Assembly (NCBI GenBank): GCA_905250075.1 | Contig: CAJNOP010000024.1 | Span: forward strand, 802,508-866,507 | DNA length: 64,000 nt | Source: Rotaria sp. Silwood1 | Lineage: Eukaryota; Rotifera; Eurotatoria; Philodinida; Philodinidae | Direction of reading: 5' to 3' | Shown here: positions 36,601 through 61,024 of the stretch, one piece after another | Numbering within the stretch: position 1 is the stretch's first letter | Layout: every line of letters begins with the position of its first letter | Program-made: the position numbers and the translations under genes | Notes under the pieces: model-generated | The model's input: only the letters and a program-made list of their open reading frames with translations | Database searches by the model: none | What the model was told of the DNA's origin: nothing

Positions 36601-37627
36601 TTATGTATTAACACATTTTATACAGTATTAATTTATTATTAATACAAAAAACATGATAATTGTGCATTAATTGACTTTCAACAATTATTTACATTATGTG
36701 AAAAGCATATAAATTTTTTCTTTAAATTAAAATCATTGATTTATTCATAGTTAACACCAGAAACAACTTTAGTGTCTCAGATTCTACGAATGAATAAAGT
36801 AAATAAAGTTTATATCAAATATTCCTGTTTGTATATTGCTTTTGCATAAACCTGCGAAAAAAATCTATAAAATATCTACAACCAAAAATACCGATAACGG
36901 ACAATATTTTATAGTAAACAAATGTTTTCTTTTTCACTTTTATTCAATAAACGTTTATTTTATCATTGGAACTTCATTTTATTTAAGGAAAAATAGTGAT
37001 AGATGTTGCTCATCATACTAAAAAAACTATTGCTAATCTTAGAAAAGATCACAATATTTCTAAATTAACAAAAAATATTAACTATTGAAACAGATGACTT
37101 GATCTTCATGTATCAATTTAAAGATGACGGTGTGTTTTCTTTCGATACAGTTTTGTCACGATAATCTCAGGCTACATTGATAAAAAAAAAGTTATTTTCG
37201 ATCTAATTAAGTCTAGAAGATAAGATGATCTCATTCATCCTTTCAACTTAATTTGAAACGAGATACAAACTTTTACTTTTAAACATATGAACAAACATTC
37301 TTTAAACGTCTTTATTCATTAAATAGTATGGGTTTTCATGAAAGAACCTTAAGGCAAAAATATGATTCATTTACTGACAACTCTTTCAGAGTCTTCGATT
37401 TTTCATGTACATACAACAAAGAACAAAAAAAACACGATCAAAACCACACATAATTCATGCTAATCATGAAGTATGTAAAAACAAAATTTTATAAAACTAA
37501 ATAAAATAGGACCAATTTTTCCTAGTTTGACCATCATTGATTTTCATATGTACAGTCAAACTGTTCTATTAATGGACACCGAAAGTATATGAAATCTTTT
37601 CTTTTCTTTTTTTCGAATAGAAGGAAA
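33665..37627. other. Long intergenic region, no supported gene
   Basis: No exon chain is seen across about 4 kb. Small frames at 34194-34424 and 36836-37021 (+) lack motifs. A plus-strand frame at about 35949-36152 contains YIDD but no other reverse-transcriptase feature. A 14-bp inverted repeat (AAAGATATTCAACT) at 34655-34668 and 34769-34782 brackets about 100 bp containing a GATGCAATGCATC palindrome, and may be a miniature element. Confidence 0.45.
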
Positions 37628-38542
37628 TTAATCATCATCAACAATAGCTTTCTGAAACGCAGTTAAATAATATTCATATGTACTATTAATTATTCCCCAT
37701 GAAACAAGACTTCGAATAAAATTCCATTTTGCACCAATATAAAATTCTTTTATTGAATTTCCTCTTTGTTCATAAACTGAACGAAGTATTTGTAATGGTC
37801 GATCATGACGACCACCAAGTTCTGATTGTTGAATATTTTTTAAAACATTGATTGGATAAGTTAATGTTGATAAAACAGCACCTAATAAACCACCACTTAA
37901 AAAATCATATATTGAATGTTCAAAATCTGTTGAAGCTAATGGTAATAAACTTTTTACAGGTTTTCGACATGCAAAAAATATCATATTTGATACACTATTA
38001 CGTATTAAAATTAATGTTACACCCCGATAATATTCTATAATACCATAATGTTTATACATCAATATAAATGCATGTAAACCATTCCGAATACTAGTATTAT
38101 ATTTTGGTGTTTGAAGTAAAACTTGTGTTCGTTCTAATGGTGTTAAAATAGCTTCAGTACCACCAGCTAATGCTGAAGCAATTGGTTGATAAAACCAATA
38201 ATCTTTTTTTGATAATGATTGCAATATATGTAGATAATGTGCATTAGCACCAAACATAATACTTAAAGAAAATGTTTTTTGTAATAATGGTAATGCCATA
38301 CCACGATATAAAATAAAAAAACCTTCATCTCTTAATTGTTTATATGCAGCAAAAGTATTAAGACAATAAATTTGTTGTCGAAAAATTAATTTATTAACTG
38401 GATAAGTTAATAAAATATTTGTTGCTGATGAAAGAAAACCGGCAACATATTCAGGTGAACGTTGTTTTAACTTATATGAGATTCGTTGTTGTCTTGAATT
38501 CATAGAAACAAAAGATACTTTTTGTTCCTTTTCATAACTCAT
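37628..38542 (-). CDS. SLC25A51: Mitochondrial NAD+ carrier SLC25A51 homologue, 304 aa, single exon
   Basis: An intact intronless frame. Three mitochondrial-carrier repeats are marked by degenerate PxxxxR/K motifs: TYPVNKLIFRQQ (Pro48), LTPLERTQVLLQ (Pro135, Glu137) and TYPINVLKNIQQ (Pro230). These match human SLC25A51 in order and detail (FPIQKVLFRQQ, TPLERVQTLLQ, FPINVVK). GGLLGAVLS and SLVSWGIINSTYEYYL near the C-terminus are also characteristic. By family it imports NAD+ across the mitochondrial inner membrane. ATG 38542 is the first start codon in frame; a TTCTTCTAG acceptor lies 20 nt before it. A nine-codon overlapping upstream frame begins at 38560. The start lies 178 nt beyond the CYFIP stop on the same strand, suggesting co-transcription with trans-splicing. 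The third motif ends in Asn where the basic residue usually sits, a mild divergence. Confidence 0.93.
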   Translation of the reverse strand: MSYEKEQKVSFVSMNSRQQRISYKLKQRSPEYVAGFLSSATNILLTYPVNKLIFRQQIYCLNTFAAYKQLRDEGFFILYRGMALPLLQKTFSLSIMFGANAHYLHILQSLSKKDYWFYQPIASALAGGTEAILTPLERTQVLLQTPKYNTSIRNGLHAFILMYKHYGIIEYYRGVTLILIRNSVSNMIFFACRKPVKSLLPLASTDFEHSIYDFLSGGLLGAVLSTLTYPINVLKNIQQSELGGRHDRPLQILRSVYEQRGNSIKEFYIGAKWNFIRSLVSWGIINSTYEYYLTAFQKAIVDDD

Positions 38543-38720
38543 GATAGCAAAAGACAATCATCTAGAAGAAGATATAAGATATATTTACTTTGTCAAAATT
38601 GAATTACAGAGAAAAAGGAGAGAGAAAAAAAAACACGCAAACACACACACAGAAACACAATAATATTTGTATATACATCAGAAACAAAAAGAAATATGAT
38701 TAGATCATTGATAAGTTAGA
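38543..38720 (-). promoter_or_regulatory. Operon-like spacer with pyrimidine tract and trans-splice acceptor
   Basis: Between the CYFIP stop and the SLC25A51 start the minus strand carries a TTTTTTTTTCTCTCTCC-type tract about 50 nt upstream of TTCTTCTAG (AG at 38563-38562). No exact AATAAA is present. This is what a trans-spliced downstream gene would show. Inference only. Confidence 0.4.
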
Positions 38721-50319
<11,599 letters not shown>

Positions 50320-50774
50320 TTTAATGAGCAAAAGTATATATAAGATTACAGTTTTAACACGTGTGTGCTAGAATACAAAAAAAAGAAGTAGGGCGATTCG
50401 TATTGGATACTTTAACATTCAATAAAAAAAAATAAAAACATTGTTTGACAACAGCGAAAGACATGAGTGACATCTGTTGAATGAGATAATAGGAAATATT
50501 GAGTATATGAAGGCTTAATTAGAAGTTAAATATAATCATTATCTAAAGATGAAAAATTGGATCAATTATTCATTTAAATAAAATGACTGTATAGGAACAT
50601 TTAGGAAGGTAAAAGGACTATTTTCAGTTCAGATCGTTCAATATTTAGCTGATTGAATTAGTAGATGATTTCTTTTTGTTTTTATAGACATTGGAACATT
50701 GAATACAAAGATTTTTAAGTGTTTCAATATGACAATCACTCAAAGAAAAGAAAAAAGAGTATCAACCTGATGTT
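50320..50774. other. CYFIP upstream region
   Basis: A possible in-frame upstream ATG lies at 50331. No TATA element or other gene stands out. AT-rich. Confidence 0.4.
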
Positions 50775-50878
50775 TAGACTATAGTGAAACAACATTTTTT
50801 GATAGTATTATCGATTTATAANNNNNNNNNNTAGACTATAGTGAAACAACATTTTTTGATAGTATTATCGATTTATAA
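50775..50878. other. 10-N assembly gap flanked by an exact 47-bp repeat
   Basis: Ten N at 50822-50831 separate two identical 47-bp stretches (50775-50821 and 50832-50878, both starting TAGACTATAGTGAAACAAC). The simplest reading is two contig ends that overlap by 47 bp but were joined with a placeholder gap, so the true sequence probably has one copy. Confidence 0.95.
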
Positions 50879-50895
50879 CTAGTCGAGTTGTTCAG

Positions 50896-51322
50896 TCGGA
50901 TCGAGCTGATTGGTTGAAATTCTTGGTTTTAATAGGCAAAAAACTGATATGTTTAAATGAATCAATTAATCTATTAGTTCTTTTAAGAAAAATTTTATTA
51001 TTACAGCTTCACGATGATATGCAATGTGAAATTCATATAACTGTTGGAGTCTCTAATAATAATAGTTTTTGTGTTAGTGTATGGTATTCTATTATACACT
51101 AATTCTAGGAACAAAGAAAGAAATCTTTCATCTATTAATTCACAAAGACTGATATTGAACAGTATTTATGATTTGTTTTGTTTAGCTTTCTTCAATAAAA
51201 ATATTATCTCTTTACAAGAACTGATGATTTTCATCTTTACTTATTTGAAATCATTATTTAACAAATCTGAAAGATTTCTTAATTCATATAAGTCTACTAC
51301 TATCGATAAGAAGACAAGATGA
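50896..51322 (+). other. Possible coding fragment in two overlapping frames, unknown
   Basis: A frame at 50914-51102 (WLKFLVLIGKKLICLNESIN in its extended reading) overlaps a second open frame at 51044-51322 with a membrane-like start. Either could be part of a broken gene next to the assembly gap. No family recognised and no splice model fits well. I would not rely on it as a gene. Confidence 0.2.
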
Positions 51323-53805
51323 GCTATAATATTTGATTCTTTCTTTTTATCAAGCTTTTTAATATCTACATATTGTCACAGTTGTATGAGGCAACAGTTG
51401 GTAGAACTTCCACAGCATAGTGAAATATTTTCAGATATTTATGTCACGAAAATATAGCTTGAAACTACTAGTCATTGAGAATTGCAGACAATGCGTTACA
51501 AGCAGCCTTATAAAATTAAGTTCGAAATTTCGAAATAGAAAATGTTTAGTTTATACCAAATTTATCATGTCCATAAGCAACACATTCAGCATTATACAAG
51601 ATTCTTAACTTTAGCCTTCGTGTTTCTGATCCATGAAAATCGATAAAAATGAGCAGAAAAAAAGACTCAATCTAATAGTGTGAAAATTAATAAAAAACCA
51701 GTCGGGCTGGTACCGATTCCAGGTCTAATATAATGAATCTATTCGACTTTAAGAGTATCGTATCCTCATATTATATTAAGAGTGTCAATAAATTTTGATT
51801 TTTATTCTCCAAAGAAAATGATCAATGATTGATGAAGAAAACCTAAAAAATCAATATATCAATATATTTTTTGTAATACAATTACATGTCAATGTAAACT
51901 ATTTACCACAGATTCTTACTTTAGGAAAATGCTGAAAAAACATAGATGAAATTTTTGTTTTGATTTTAAAATTTCGTCAAGAATTAATTGATTTTACGAG
52001 ATTCAACGTGACTGGTTGAATAATTATGTTCAAAGAATAATTTGAATTAATGCATTAAAATACATAAACATTCCAAAATACATTTTATTTCACTTGCAGC
52101 ATATGATTTCGTATTGATTTTTATCTATATAATATAAGATGATACAATTTTAACGAATAATATACTAAGAAATTCGATTGTTAGATAAGATGGAACTGTC
52201 AATTTTATTAATATTGAATTAGTATAAATCACTCATAGTCAGAGTTTGATGCTAAAGAGAGTTTATTCTAAGTGATTCATACGCAAGTAAGTGTTAATGA
52301 ATTTCCGCCCATCTGCGACGCATTATCGATTTTATTCGTAATAGGCCATCGATTTCAATTTCGAGTTTCCTTGAAGCTATTTCTTGTTGATCTTGTACAG
52401 TAACAATACTTTAGTACCATTGAAACAAATATAGTAATTAGAGAGAAACATTGAATAGTTAACCGCTTCAGGAGAAAAACCTTAAGCATAGGATGGTTAA
52501 AGAAGTATGTTCATGATCACAAATTTGAAAGTGTCATAACAAGAGTCTAGTCAAGAGAAGATGTTTCTAGTTTTGTACAGCGCATATTCATTTGAATACG
52601 AAACTGCTGAAGAATGCAAGAAGTTTGTCATGAGTATGAACGAGAAATTTAGTCTATCGATACACGATTACATTTTTAAATATTAAAATCAAGAACTTAG
52701 CAATTATGCATACGTTTTGTAATGATCGAAGCGTCGATTATCGTTTCGTCAGTCGCAAAGCTTTTCTGATTATAACTTCTCAGGCGTTACTATGAATGAA
52801 AGTTGAGTTTTCACGTGACTTGAGCGGATCACAAATTTTTGTTGAAAACTTCAAAGAAGTTTTGATATCTCAAGAACGTATGATCTCTAGAATTATCAAT
52901 TACATATAAACATAACATAAAAACAAAAATCATTTCGCTTTCACATAGTATTCTCACTTTTTTTTTCTGTAACTACCAAGATCAATCATCTGAGTCGAAT
53001 CTTGACAATTCCGATTGAGATCCATACAATCGAGTTTCGAGCACATCTGATTTGTTCCAAATCGGAATTCAACAATTCAATTGTTTGTCCTTGAATAAAA
53101 ATATAAGTGGTGCAACGTTTTGTCATTCATTGATAAAAAGTATAAGAACAGCAAAACATCCAATGATAAAATGAAAATACAACCGGTTTTCTCCAAAACA
53201 TTCTGGCATATATTTTTTGCAAATTTCTACATTTACTATGTCAACTTTAGTAATATTTTCATAATCTATTTAATTATACTTTGTATGACGTTAGAAGCTC
53301 AACTATCGATTCATATTGATTGATTCAATAAATAATTCATCGTTTGTTGATGTTTCATCTTATAAAAAGTAGTTAGACAAGAGTCTGAAGATTAGGAGAA
53401 ACGGCAGAGCATTGTAAAAATGTCTTAGAAAGTCAATATAAAATTTCAAAAAAGTCTTAAAGTTTTGCTGCTAGTAACGAAAACTTTTCGATTATCAAGT
53501 AGGGATGCACATTTCTACACACTTTACTTTTGTGGTTGAGGTTTAAAACAATATTGCGTAACATCAATTACTCTTCCAATTTCAGCAAGACATAAAAGTC
53601 GAATTTAACTTTAAACCAAATCGGATTTTTCAAAATCTTAAATAGTTTCTATATAAAACTTTCCGTATGTTTATTTATACTCATGAAAAAAAAACCATAT
53701 GAATACAAATGAAGTTCTTTGATGATTTTGTTCTTTCAAAATATTATCTGAGTTAAATAAATCAAAGAAAAAAACAAGAATATATATAGAAAAGCTATTT
53801 ATCAG
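51323..53805. other. Intergenic sequence, no supported gene
   Basis: Scattered short frames only. A 41-codon plus-strand frame starting at about 52561 (SAYSFEYETAEECKKFVMSM) looks protein-like but has no start context, neighbouring exon or family. A 67-codon plus-strand frame at 53120-53323 has no motif. Confidence 0.4.
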
Positions 53806-56800
53806 TCATGCCCTATAACAAAGAAGATCTTTATCATTCGATTGTCGTTCGAGGTATTCTTTCGTGATGAGAACATTGATACAATCCTTAAAAAAAAAAC
53901 AAATATTGGATAAAACTAACAAAAAACATTGTTACCTTAATGGTAGAAACGTTAGAATTGAAATATGAATTTAATTGTTGAATAACCGTATCTATTAAAA
54001 GATTTTCATTCATTGTTTTATTCAATTTCATTATTCGTACAATAGTTGCCTATAAGAATAAAATCAAAAATAAATTAACAATATAAGATATATTTGACGA
54101 ACTCGAATACTCATTATTCGATCTTGATCAATTGTATTATGAAAATTTTTCACATCTCCTTCTTCAACAGATTTCATTGTTGTGTTTAAATTTATACGAT
54201 ATTTATCACTAGAAAATTTGAACATGAAAATATCACTTATAAAAACAACATATACGATTCTCTTCACCTTCTGAAATCATTTGATAATTTAATAATACAA
54301 TTTATATCAAGATTGTCTCGATCAAGAAATTGTGTACATGTTAAAATCTTTGATTCAATTAATGTATTCAAAACTAATAATAATAATTCTATTTTAATCT
54401 GTGTTTCATCTTGAATTTTTTCTATTGTCCATTCTAATGCATTATTAAATAAGAGAAGTATTACCATTTGATACATAGATACCTATATATCGAATATATT
54501 AAATTAAACAACAAAAAAAAGAAAATGATCATGAGTATTTTTTACTTGTAATGTATACACTCGATCTGTAAAGAATGTTTGTAATTCACCTTTAGAATGC
54601 TGATAAATCCATGTAAGCTTTCTTCCATTGTGTAAATATTTATAAAATTTATTGAAATTATTGACAATATGTTCAAGTTTGTTAGGAAGAATAATATTTG
54701 ATGGTGTTGAAAATAACCATACATTAGTCTTAAGTATCATTATACTAAAATTAACTAAAATAAAGACAATAATTAATAAATAAAATTATTTTGTAATTGA
54801 ACTTTTGCTTGTAAATTGTTCAGTTTCACAATATTGATGATATTGATTAAGAATATTTTTACTAGTTTCAATATCTTGACACATTTGCTTCATTTTATAT
54901 GCAAATCCAAAACCACATGTAATCTAAACAAAGAAAATATATGTTATAATAATAAACAATTTCGAGTAGATAATCAAAATTTACCTCAATGTTAGAAATC
55001 ATCATTTGTTCATAATCATTTGATATACTCATTTGATTAATAAGTCTTTTAGCAAATAGTTTAGAATAATATTTTTGAAAAACATCTTTTTCTTGCATAT
55101 AATACAATAAAATCTATGTAAAATAATTATGTATACAGAAAATAAATGATAAACATTTACTTTTATTTGATTAATGATTATTTCAAGATCCGTCTCTTCT
55201 TTTCTTTTAAATTAATGAAAAAGATATTTTTAATTATGTTAATAAAAAGTTTTCTTTACCTTTTTCGAAGAAATTTATCACAATAACGAGCTAAATATTC
55301 AGCCATGTTAGTCGTATTTCCAATGGCTTGAATAACTGCATTATTATTGATAAACTTTCGACATGCCTAATTATTCTAATAAAAGAAAATTGTTTCAATA
55401 AACAAAAGAACTTACTCTATCGAGAACATTGAAAAACTCGTGATCATTATCGAACGCTTTTTGAATAAATGTAAAGTATTTTTGATGAAAATCATATATT
55501 GTTTGAATATAAATACTCAGATCCTAATCGATTTTATGAGCTAAAATCAGGATAGTGTAAGCAAAAAGAAAACTTACATTAATGGATATAGAATTAATAC
55601 ATTCAATTGTTTCGATACCGATTTTATAAATATAATTTTCCATCATATTTTTCAACTCGCTTGTGCCATTTTCAATTCGATTAACTGTTCGATATAGAAG
55701 ATTGAGTTCTTCAAAAAAAATCTTTAATGTATTATCCTTTTTTTTTTTTGAAAAATAAAAAAATCAATTGTACCTTGAATTTTTTCATCATGTATCAATT
55801 TTTTTGCTTCAGCATGAATAACTGTCAATTGATCATGAATAAGAACTTCATCAAGTTTTTTCTCTAGATTTTTAATGGAAGAAGGATGTAAGTAAGCTGT
55901 TATTCGACGTATTTCTTCATTGAAGTATTCAGGAATCTAGCCAAAAAAAAAATTTATTTCACGATTTTGAGTTATTTTTGTTAAAGAAAGAAATGAAAAT
56001 AAACCTTTAAAAGATAATCAATAACTGAGTGATGTTGAAGATATGTTATTGTTTGTAATCGATAAAATTCTTGTGTATCTTGAAAAAATTGATTTTCAAA
56101 ATATTCTTGATAAGAATCTAATATCTGACTATTATTGTCTGATGTAGACTTATGTTGATTGATATGAGAAATGACTAAGATAAAAGAAAAATGAAGGACA
56201 ATTAGTACTTATCTTGTTGTTATATTTCTTACCATATGTTTGAATAACATTACTAATAATTTCAGTATCGATTTTCTGATGATTACGTTCGGCTTTAATT
56301 AGATTCAGACAATATCGTGTGATTTTAGTATAGAACAGTTGAGAAAGAATTTGGTGCCAGATTTTCATGGCCATCTTAAATGATGTAATAGAAGTATTGC
56401 TATATTCATTTTACAAATATTTTTTACCGAGTAAATCTCAGAAATATCTGGATTGCCAAAATCCAATTCACGTCGTATATAATGTCGATTAAAATACGAA
56501 AAAATACCATGTAAAATTTTACATGAAACGCAATATTTTTTCCATTGATTCATATAAAATTCAAGCAGATCTCGATCTAGTAAATTAGTGCTAGACTGAA
56601 AAATCTTGTTTTTTTTTTATAAGTCAAAATAAATTTAAAAAAAATAAAACTTACTTGACAAAGGTCTTCGAGATAATTTCTTAAATAATTTTTCAATTTT
56701 TCATATAACTCAGCATTATGACTCAAGTTATTTGTGCAATAATCAAAAATATAACTAGATAAAAATGTTACAATCATAGACAGTATAATAATTAATATCA

Positions 56801-56925
56801 ACATACGTATAGAGTAACATCCATTTAGAATATCGAATAGTTTGAAATTGAAATAGATATTCAATACCATTGAATAATTTTTCCCAAACTTCATCAACTG
56901 TAGTACATTGATCTAGTCTTGGCAT
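53806..56925 (-). CDS. CUL1: Cullin-1, SCF ubiquitin-ligase scaffold, 741 aa, 17 exons
   Basis: Exons: 56925-56807, 56754-56655, 56595-56428, 56374-56233, 56174-56005, 55936-55774, 55708-55578, 55523-55416, 55366-55260, 55203-55161, 55113-54985, 54923-54803, 54754-54546, 54482-54268, 54208-54103, 54049-53936, 53886-53806; 2226 nt, in phase. The N-terminal cullin repeats hold the SKP1/F-box-binding surface (YMNQWKKYCVSCKILHGIFS, NRHYIRREL, matching human CUL1 TQQWEDYRFSSKVLNGICA, NRHWVRRE). The cullin homology domain follows, with KDVFQKYYSKLFAKRLINQ at about 424-442 and GRKLTWIYQHSKGEL, which recruits the RING protein RBX1. The C-terminal winged helix has IVRIMK; Lys685 is the expected NEDD8 acceptor. 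It ends ITKEYLERQ...CYRA like human IEKEYLERV...SYLA. Human CUL1 has 776 aa; the rotifer protein lacks the Gly/Pro loop after the first repeat. Sequence divergence is notable, so a CUL1 paralogue is possible. Confidence 0.95.
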
Positions 56926-59900
56926 TTTTGTCAAAATAAAAAGAAAAAAATAGCGCGACTGGTGTAAAGATGAAAAAGAATGAAAAAATACCGTCGTAAA
57001 TGTTTCACCATGAAGCTGAAAAGAACGAGAAAAAAAAAGAAAAACAAACCTTGTCAGTATGATTCAGACATGGTTTTTGTTATTAAAAATATATTTGCAT
57101 GCGCGAACGTTATTGCAAGATGCAGTTGAATAGATGATCATTTAATGTTTTTAACAACAAATTAATTACTTAAGAGAATGTATCACAATGATTACATATT
57201 TCAAATCCAAATAAAAATTAATATCAAATAAAAAAAAACGCGAAGAACTTTTATTGAAATACTTTTTACAAAACCTTTTAGATCATAATCTTGTTAACTT
57301 TTGTTTTTTTTCTATGTCCATGTAATGCCGTAATGAAATTTTTTGAATTTCATTGCCTAGTATCTAGGAAATTTAATTATCTTTAAGTCTAGTCGATGAC
57401 ATGTCAACAAGCTCTACAGAGGAGTTCTATTCATAATAAAAGATCTGTTAGAATACTTATGCATATAACGATCATTATTCTCTCATGGATAAATTTTGAC
57501 GAATATCTTTCTTCTTTCGTAGATCAAGAGATAAAGACTATCTTTCCCCACCCTTTTCGAGATGCTCTTATTGCTACTATGAAATGAGTTCGCATGAGTA
57601 ATTTATTTATTACTGTCTTTTATTTGTACATATTATTTAAAAGTGACTTTTACGAGAAAAATCATGATGTTTCTAATTAATTTTCTTTCGTTCACTGAAA
57701 GATAGTCTATAAAGATTAAAAGAGATAGTGACTTTCTAACTATAGAAATCAATTATTTTGACATTGCTTTGCATTTTTTTCTCCAACGCAACATGCATCA
57801 CAGCCAAAGAAAGAAGCACATCAATGATTAGTGATTTACGTAAATGCATTTTCCAGAATCGTTTTCCCACAAAAAAACATCATTTTTTCAGTTTCTCCAG
57901 TTTTTCGATGACAAACTATGTATGAAAATAAAAAAGAAAAGTATATTTTATTTCGACTAAGAAATAATCTATAGGTTAAGAAAAGAGAAACAGCTTTCTG
58001 TTAATAGACAAACATGATTTCATTTTGCTGAACCCTTGTCTCCTACAGAAATAATAAATTCTCTAACTTTTATTATTCCGAATCCTTTGACCTGTACAAG
58101 TCATCATTTGTCTGATCCGTTTCGATTACGCTGTTGATAAAATACCTGTAGAAGCGATATGGTAAAGCATATTTCTGGTAGGTATAATGATATTTTCATT
58201 ATTTCTAATTATTTTGACTGTGGACTTAATTATTTTCGTACTTGAATCGTATGATACGTTTTCTCAGTTAATTTTGTTCCCGTTCGATAGACTATTATTT
58301 TTTGTATCAAATATATTACATGGACATTCTTTTTGTTATATATCTGCCGCTGAAGCCAAAGTTTTCAACTTGCTGACGTAGAATGGTCGAGAAAGAAAAC
58401 TTCACTGATCCCAATCTTGCGAAGGACTGTTTATTCTTCATTAGAACTGTTCAAACACTCACATGCTTTTTCGAAAGATAAATGGCTTGTTATGATCGAA
58501 GAAAGTAAGAGAGCACTATATTTTATTATACAAAACAGATTTTTCACCGAGCCTAAAAAGGATCTTCTCTGGAATACGATGAAAAATCTTTTTTTTTGAG
58601 TCCGTATAAAATCTCTTGTGTACTACTGTAATAAAAGACTTCAGATGAATGATTTCGTACCGATCATGCATCTACACTATTAACCTATATAATTCTACAC
58701 CCAAATGAAAATTTTTACCTTCGTACGCTATTTCGAAGCAACTTAATAAGACTAACACTTCAGTAAGCTGTTGAAAGCCAGTTAAACCTACTTAGATAAT
58801 AATTTTACCAGCGCTATAAAACGTTTATAATCAATATCACTTAAAGTGCTGTCATTTTTGTTATGTCTAAGAATTTTACAGAACTCAAACTGAAAATCAC
58901 TAAACAGTGTTACGCTTTTTCTTCTATTCAAGCGCTTTGCAGAAGTTACAGTAAAAAGCACTGACAAGTATGGTGATTTTTGTCATATTTAAGCTTTAAA
59001 GGACATTGTAATCATATATCGTGTGTTATAGATAAGGATATTTATCATCACAGTAAATTTTGAAATAACTCCTCATCGTAGACTTCTTTCGATATATGCT
59101 GATTGATGCTAGAGAATATCATTTGTTTTAGCTTAATTTTACTCTTATATTTATTAGTGATAGAAAATTCGTTGGACTCTTCAATTTCTACATGGATTAC
59201 AGAGTGTTTCATTTGCTACAGCGTCACCATTGGCCTGTTTTTGTTTCATTGTTTGCTCACATATCTTGCTAACGGATGACGAGAGAATAAAATAAAAAAA
59301 AATATTCGTCATTCATTTGATGCTAGGATAGTGTACCAGTTACTTGAGTAAGAAATGAAAAAAGATGAGCATGGACTTGACAGTTATTTTACTATTAACT
59401 TCTTTCCACTTATATACAGAAGAAAACTTATATTCACTACTTAAAAAAGATTGATGAAAAAGACTCTCCTTATTGAGCTATCCATCTACCTTCTGAGAAA
59501 GTAGTGAATATTAATAGTTGCCGTTGTTACGCAGACAAAGCGTTTTGAGTCGTATTCTCCACATTTTTCTTGCCATCCTAGTTTCTAGCTAGATTTGTTC
59601 GCGATACGATTCTTTTTTTTCTTATTAATTCTCTTAGCGATGCTTTGTATCACTTTTCTTAATTTAGTTCTTCATTTTTGTCATTTCTGTGAACTAGCTC
59701 TTCTGTTTGTCTTTTTTAAAGTAACATTTATTGTTTTTTTTGCCATGTATGCTGATTTATAATATTCTGGATAAAACTTTCGTTCCAAGTAGGCTAAGTT
59801 GTTTTTTATTGTCACTCGTCACTATTAGTTTCCTTGATTTGATTCTCAATCCGTCTATTGCTTACATAAGTTTGTATTCGACGTTCGAAATATTATGAGC

Positions 59901-59984
59901 ATAGCTATCGAGCAATTAACTAAGAAAAAAATGATGAAAATGATCTTGTTTATTTCCGAGTGCAAAATATCATGAAAAAATCTC
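56926..59984. other. Intergenic sequence upstream of CUL1, no gene
   Basis: About 3 kb without an exon chain. Plus-strand frames at 57396-57587, 58187-58381 and 58417-58599 are short, lack motifs and have no splice context. The block 58810-59000 repeats CGCTTTT/AAAGCGC-like words also common at 61.9-62.1 and 63.5-63.9 kb, hinting at shared repeat ancestry. Confidence 0.4.
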
Positions 59985-60893
59985 GAAAAAAACTCATTAA
60001 CACAGAAAGGTGTAAATTAGAGAAAAAAATTTCTCGGTTGCATATGTTAAACAGAAAACGGAAGTATAATATCCTAGTATGTGTGTATACTAATAAACAG
60101 AGTGCATAGTGATAAAGAAATACAATAATATTATATTTATGAATATCTAATGAACCTATCAACGTAAAACGTTATTCCGTCACACTTTGTTTGTTTCATT
60201 ACGTACAAACGACTCAATGTCTAGAATCAAATGTTTTTTCAGTTTTCAACGAAAAGTCGTGCTTCTCAAAATGAGACATTGCAAAGTGTTGTGCACAACT
60301 TCTCATTCACTATAGACAGAGCGCAACAGAATAACTCCTTCTGTGGACAGGCTCTAATATAAAATATACATGAAACTGTTTATAAAAAAATCAATCTTTG
60401 GACAATGTGTATTTCACTATTTTTCTTCGTCCTTCGCAATTTCTTTTTCCGTTTGACTGTGGAGTTGTTCGAACTCTCTAGATTATCATACGACATATTG
60501 AATGAAGAGGGTGTGTGTGTGGGTGTAGATGTCTGTATTCTTTTTTTTTCACTCTTACACTCACACCTACATCCTCTTCACTCAATAGGTCTTATGATGG
60601 TCTAAGGAGTTCGAACAACTCCACAATCAATCGGAAAAAGAAATTGCAAAGGACGAAGAAAAATAGTGAAATACACATTGTCCAAAAACTGATTTTTTTT
60701 ATAAACATTTTCATGTATATTTTATATTAGATATTCATAAATATAACATTGTTGTGTTTCTTTATCAATATGCACTCTGTTTATTAGTATACACACATAC
60801 TAGGATATCTTACTTCCGTTTTCTGTTTAACATATGCAACCGAGAATTTTTTTCTCTAGTTTACACCTTTTCTGTGTTAATGAGTTTTTTTTA
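59985..60893. repeat. Foldback element with telomere-like centre and a 201-bp arm indel
   Basis: The outer ends AACTCATTAACACAGAAAGG (59990) and its near-complement (about 60865-60884) start two arms that pair almost throughout: CTAATAAACAGAGTGCAT, TCCACA/TGTGGA with GTTCGAACT, and CACTATTTTTCTTCGTCC. The centre (about 60511-60585) carries a GTGTGTGTGGGTGTAGATG stretch opposed to CACACCTACATCC. The left arm has 201 bp (60152-60352) that the right arm lacks, bracketed by direct TCTAAT repeats at 60146-60151 and 60353-60358. Two overlapping plus-strand frames at the centre are by-products. Confidence 0.88.
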
Positions 60894-61024
60894 GATCGAT
60901 TCAGCGTCGTCCATTGAACTAGACTGATCTAATTACAGTCATTGTACTTTTGTATTGTTTGATGTGTCGTTATGTTTTTTTTATGGCGTTGTTTGTCTCT
61001 TTCATGACAATTGTGTCCACCTTT

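Noticed and set aside
52561..52686. 41-codon protein-like plus-strand frame
   Set aside because: Too short, no family, no neighbouring exon; kept only as a note.
60405..60730. Two overlapping plus-strand frames
   Set aside because: They lie across the foldback centre and GT-rich tract, with no motif or splice context.
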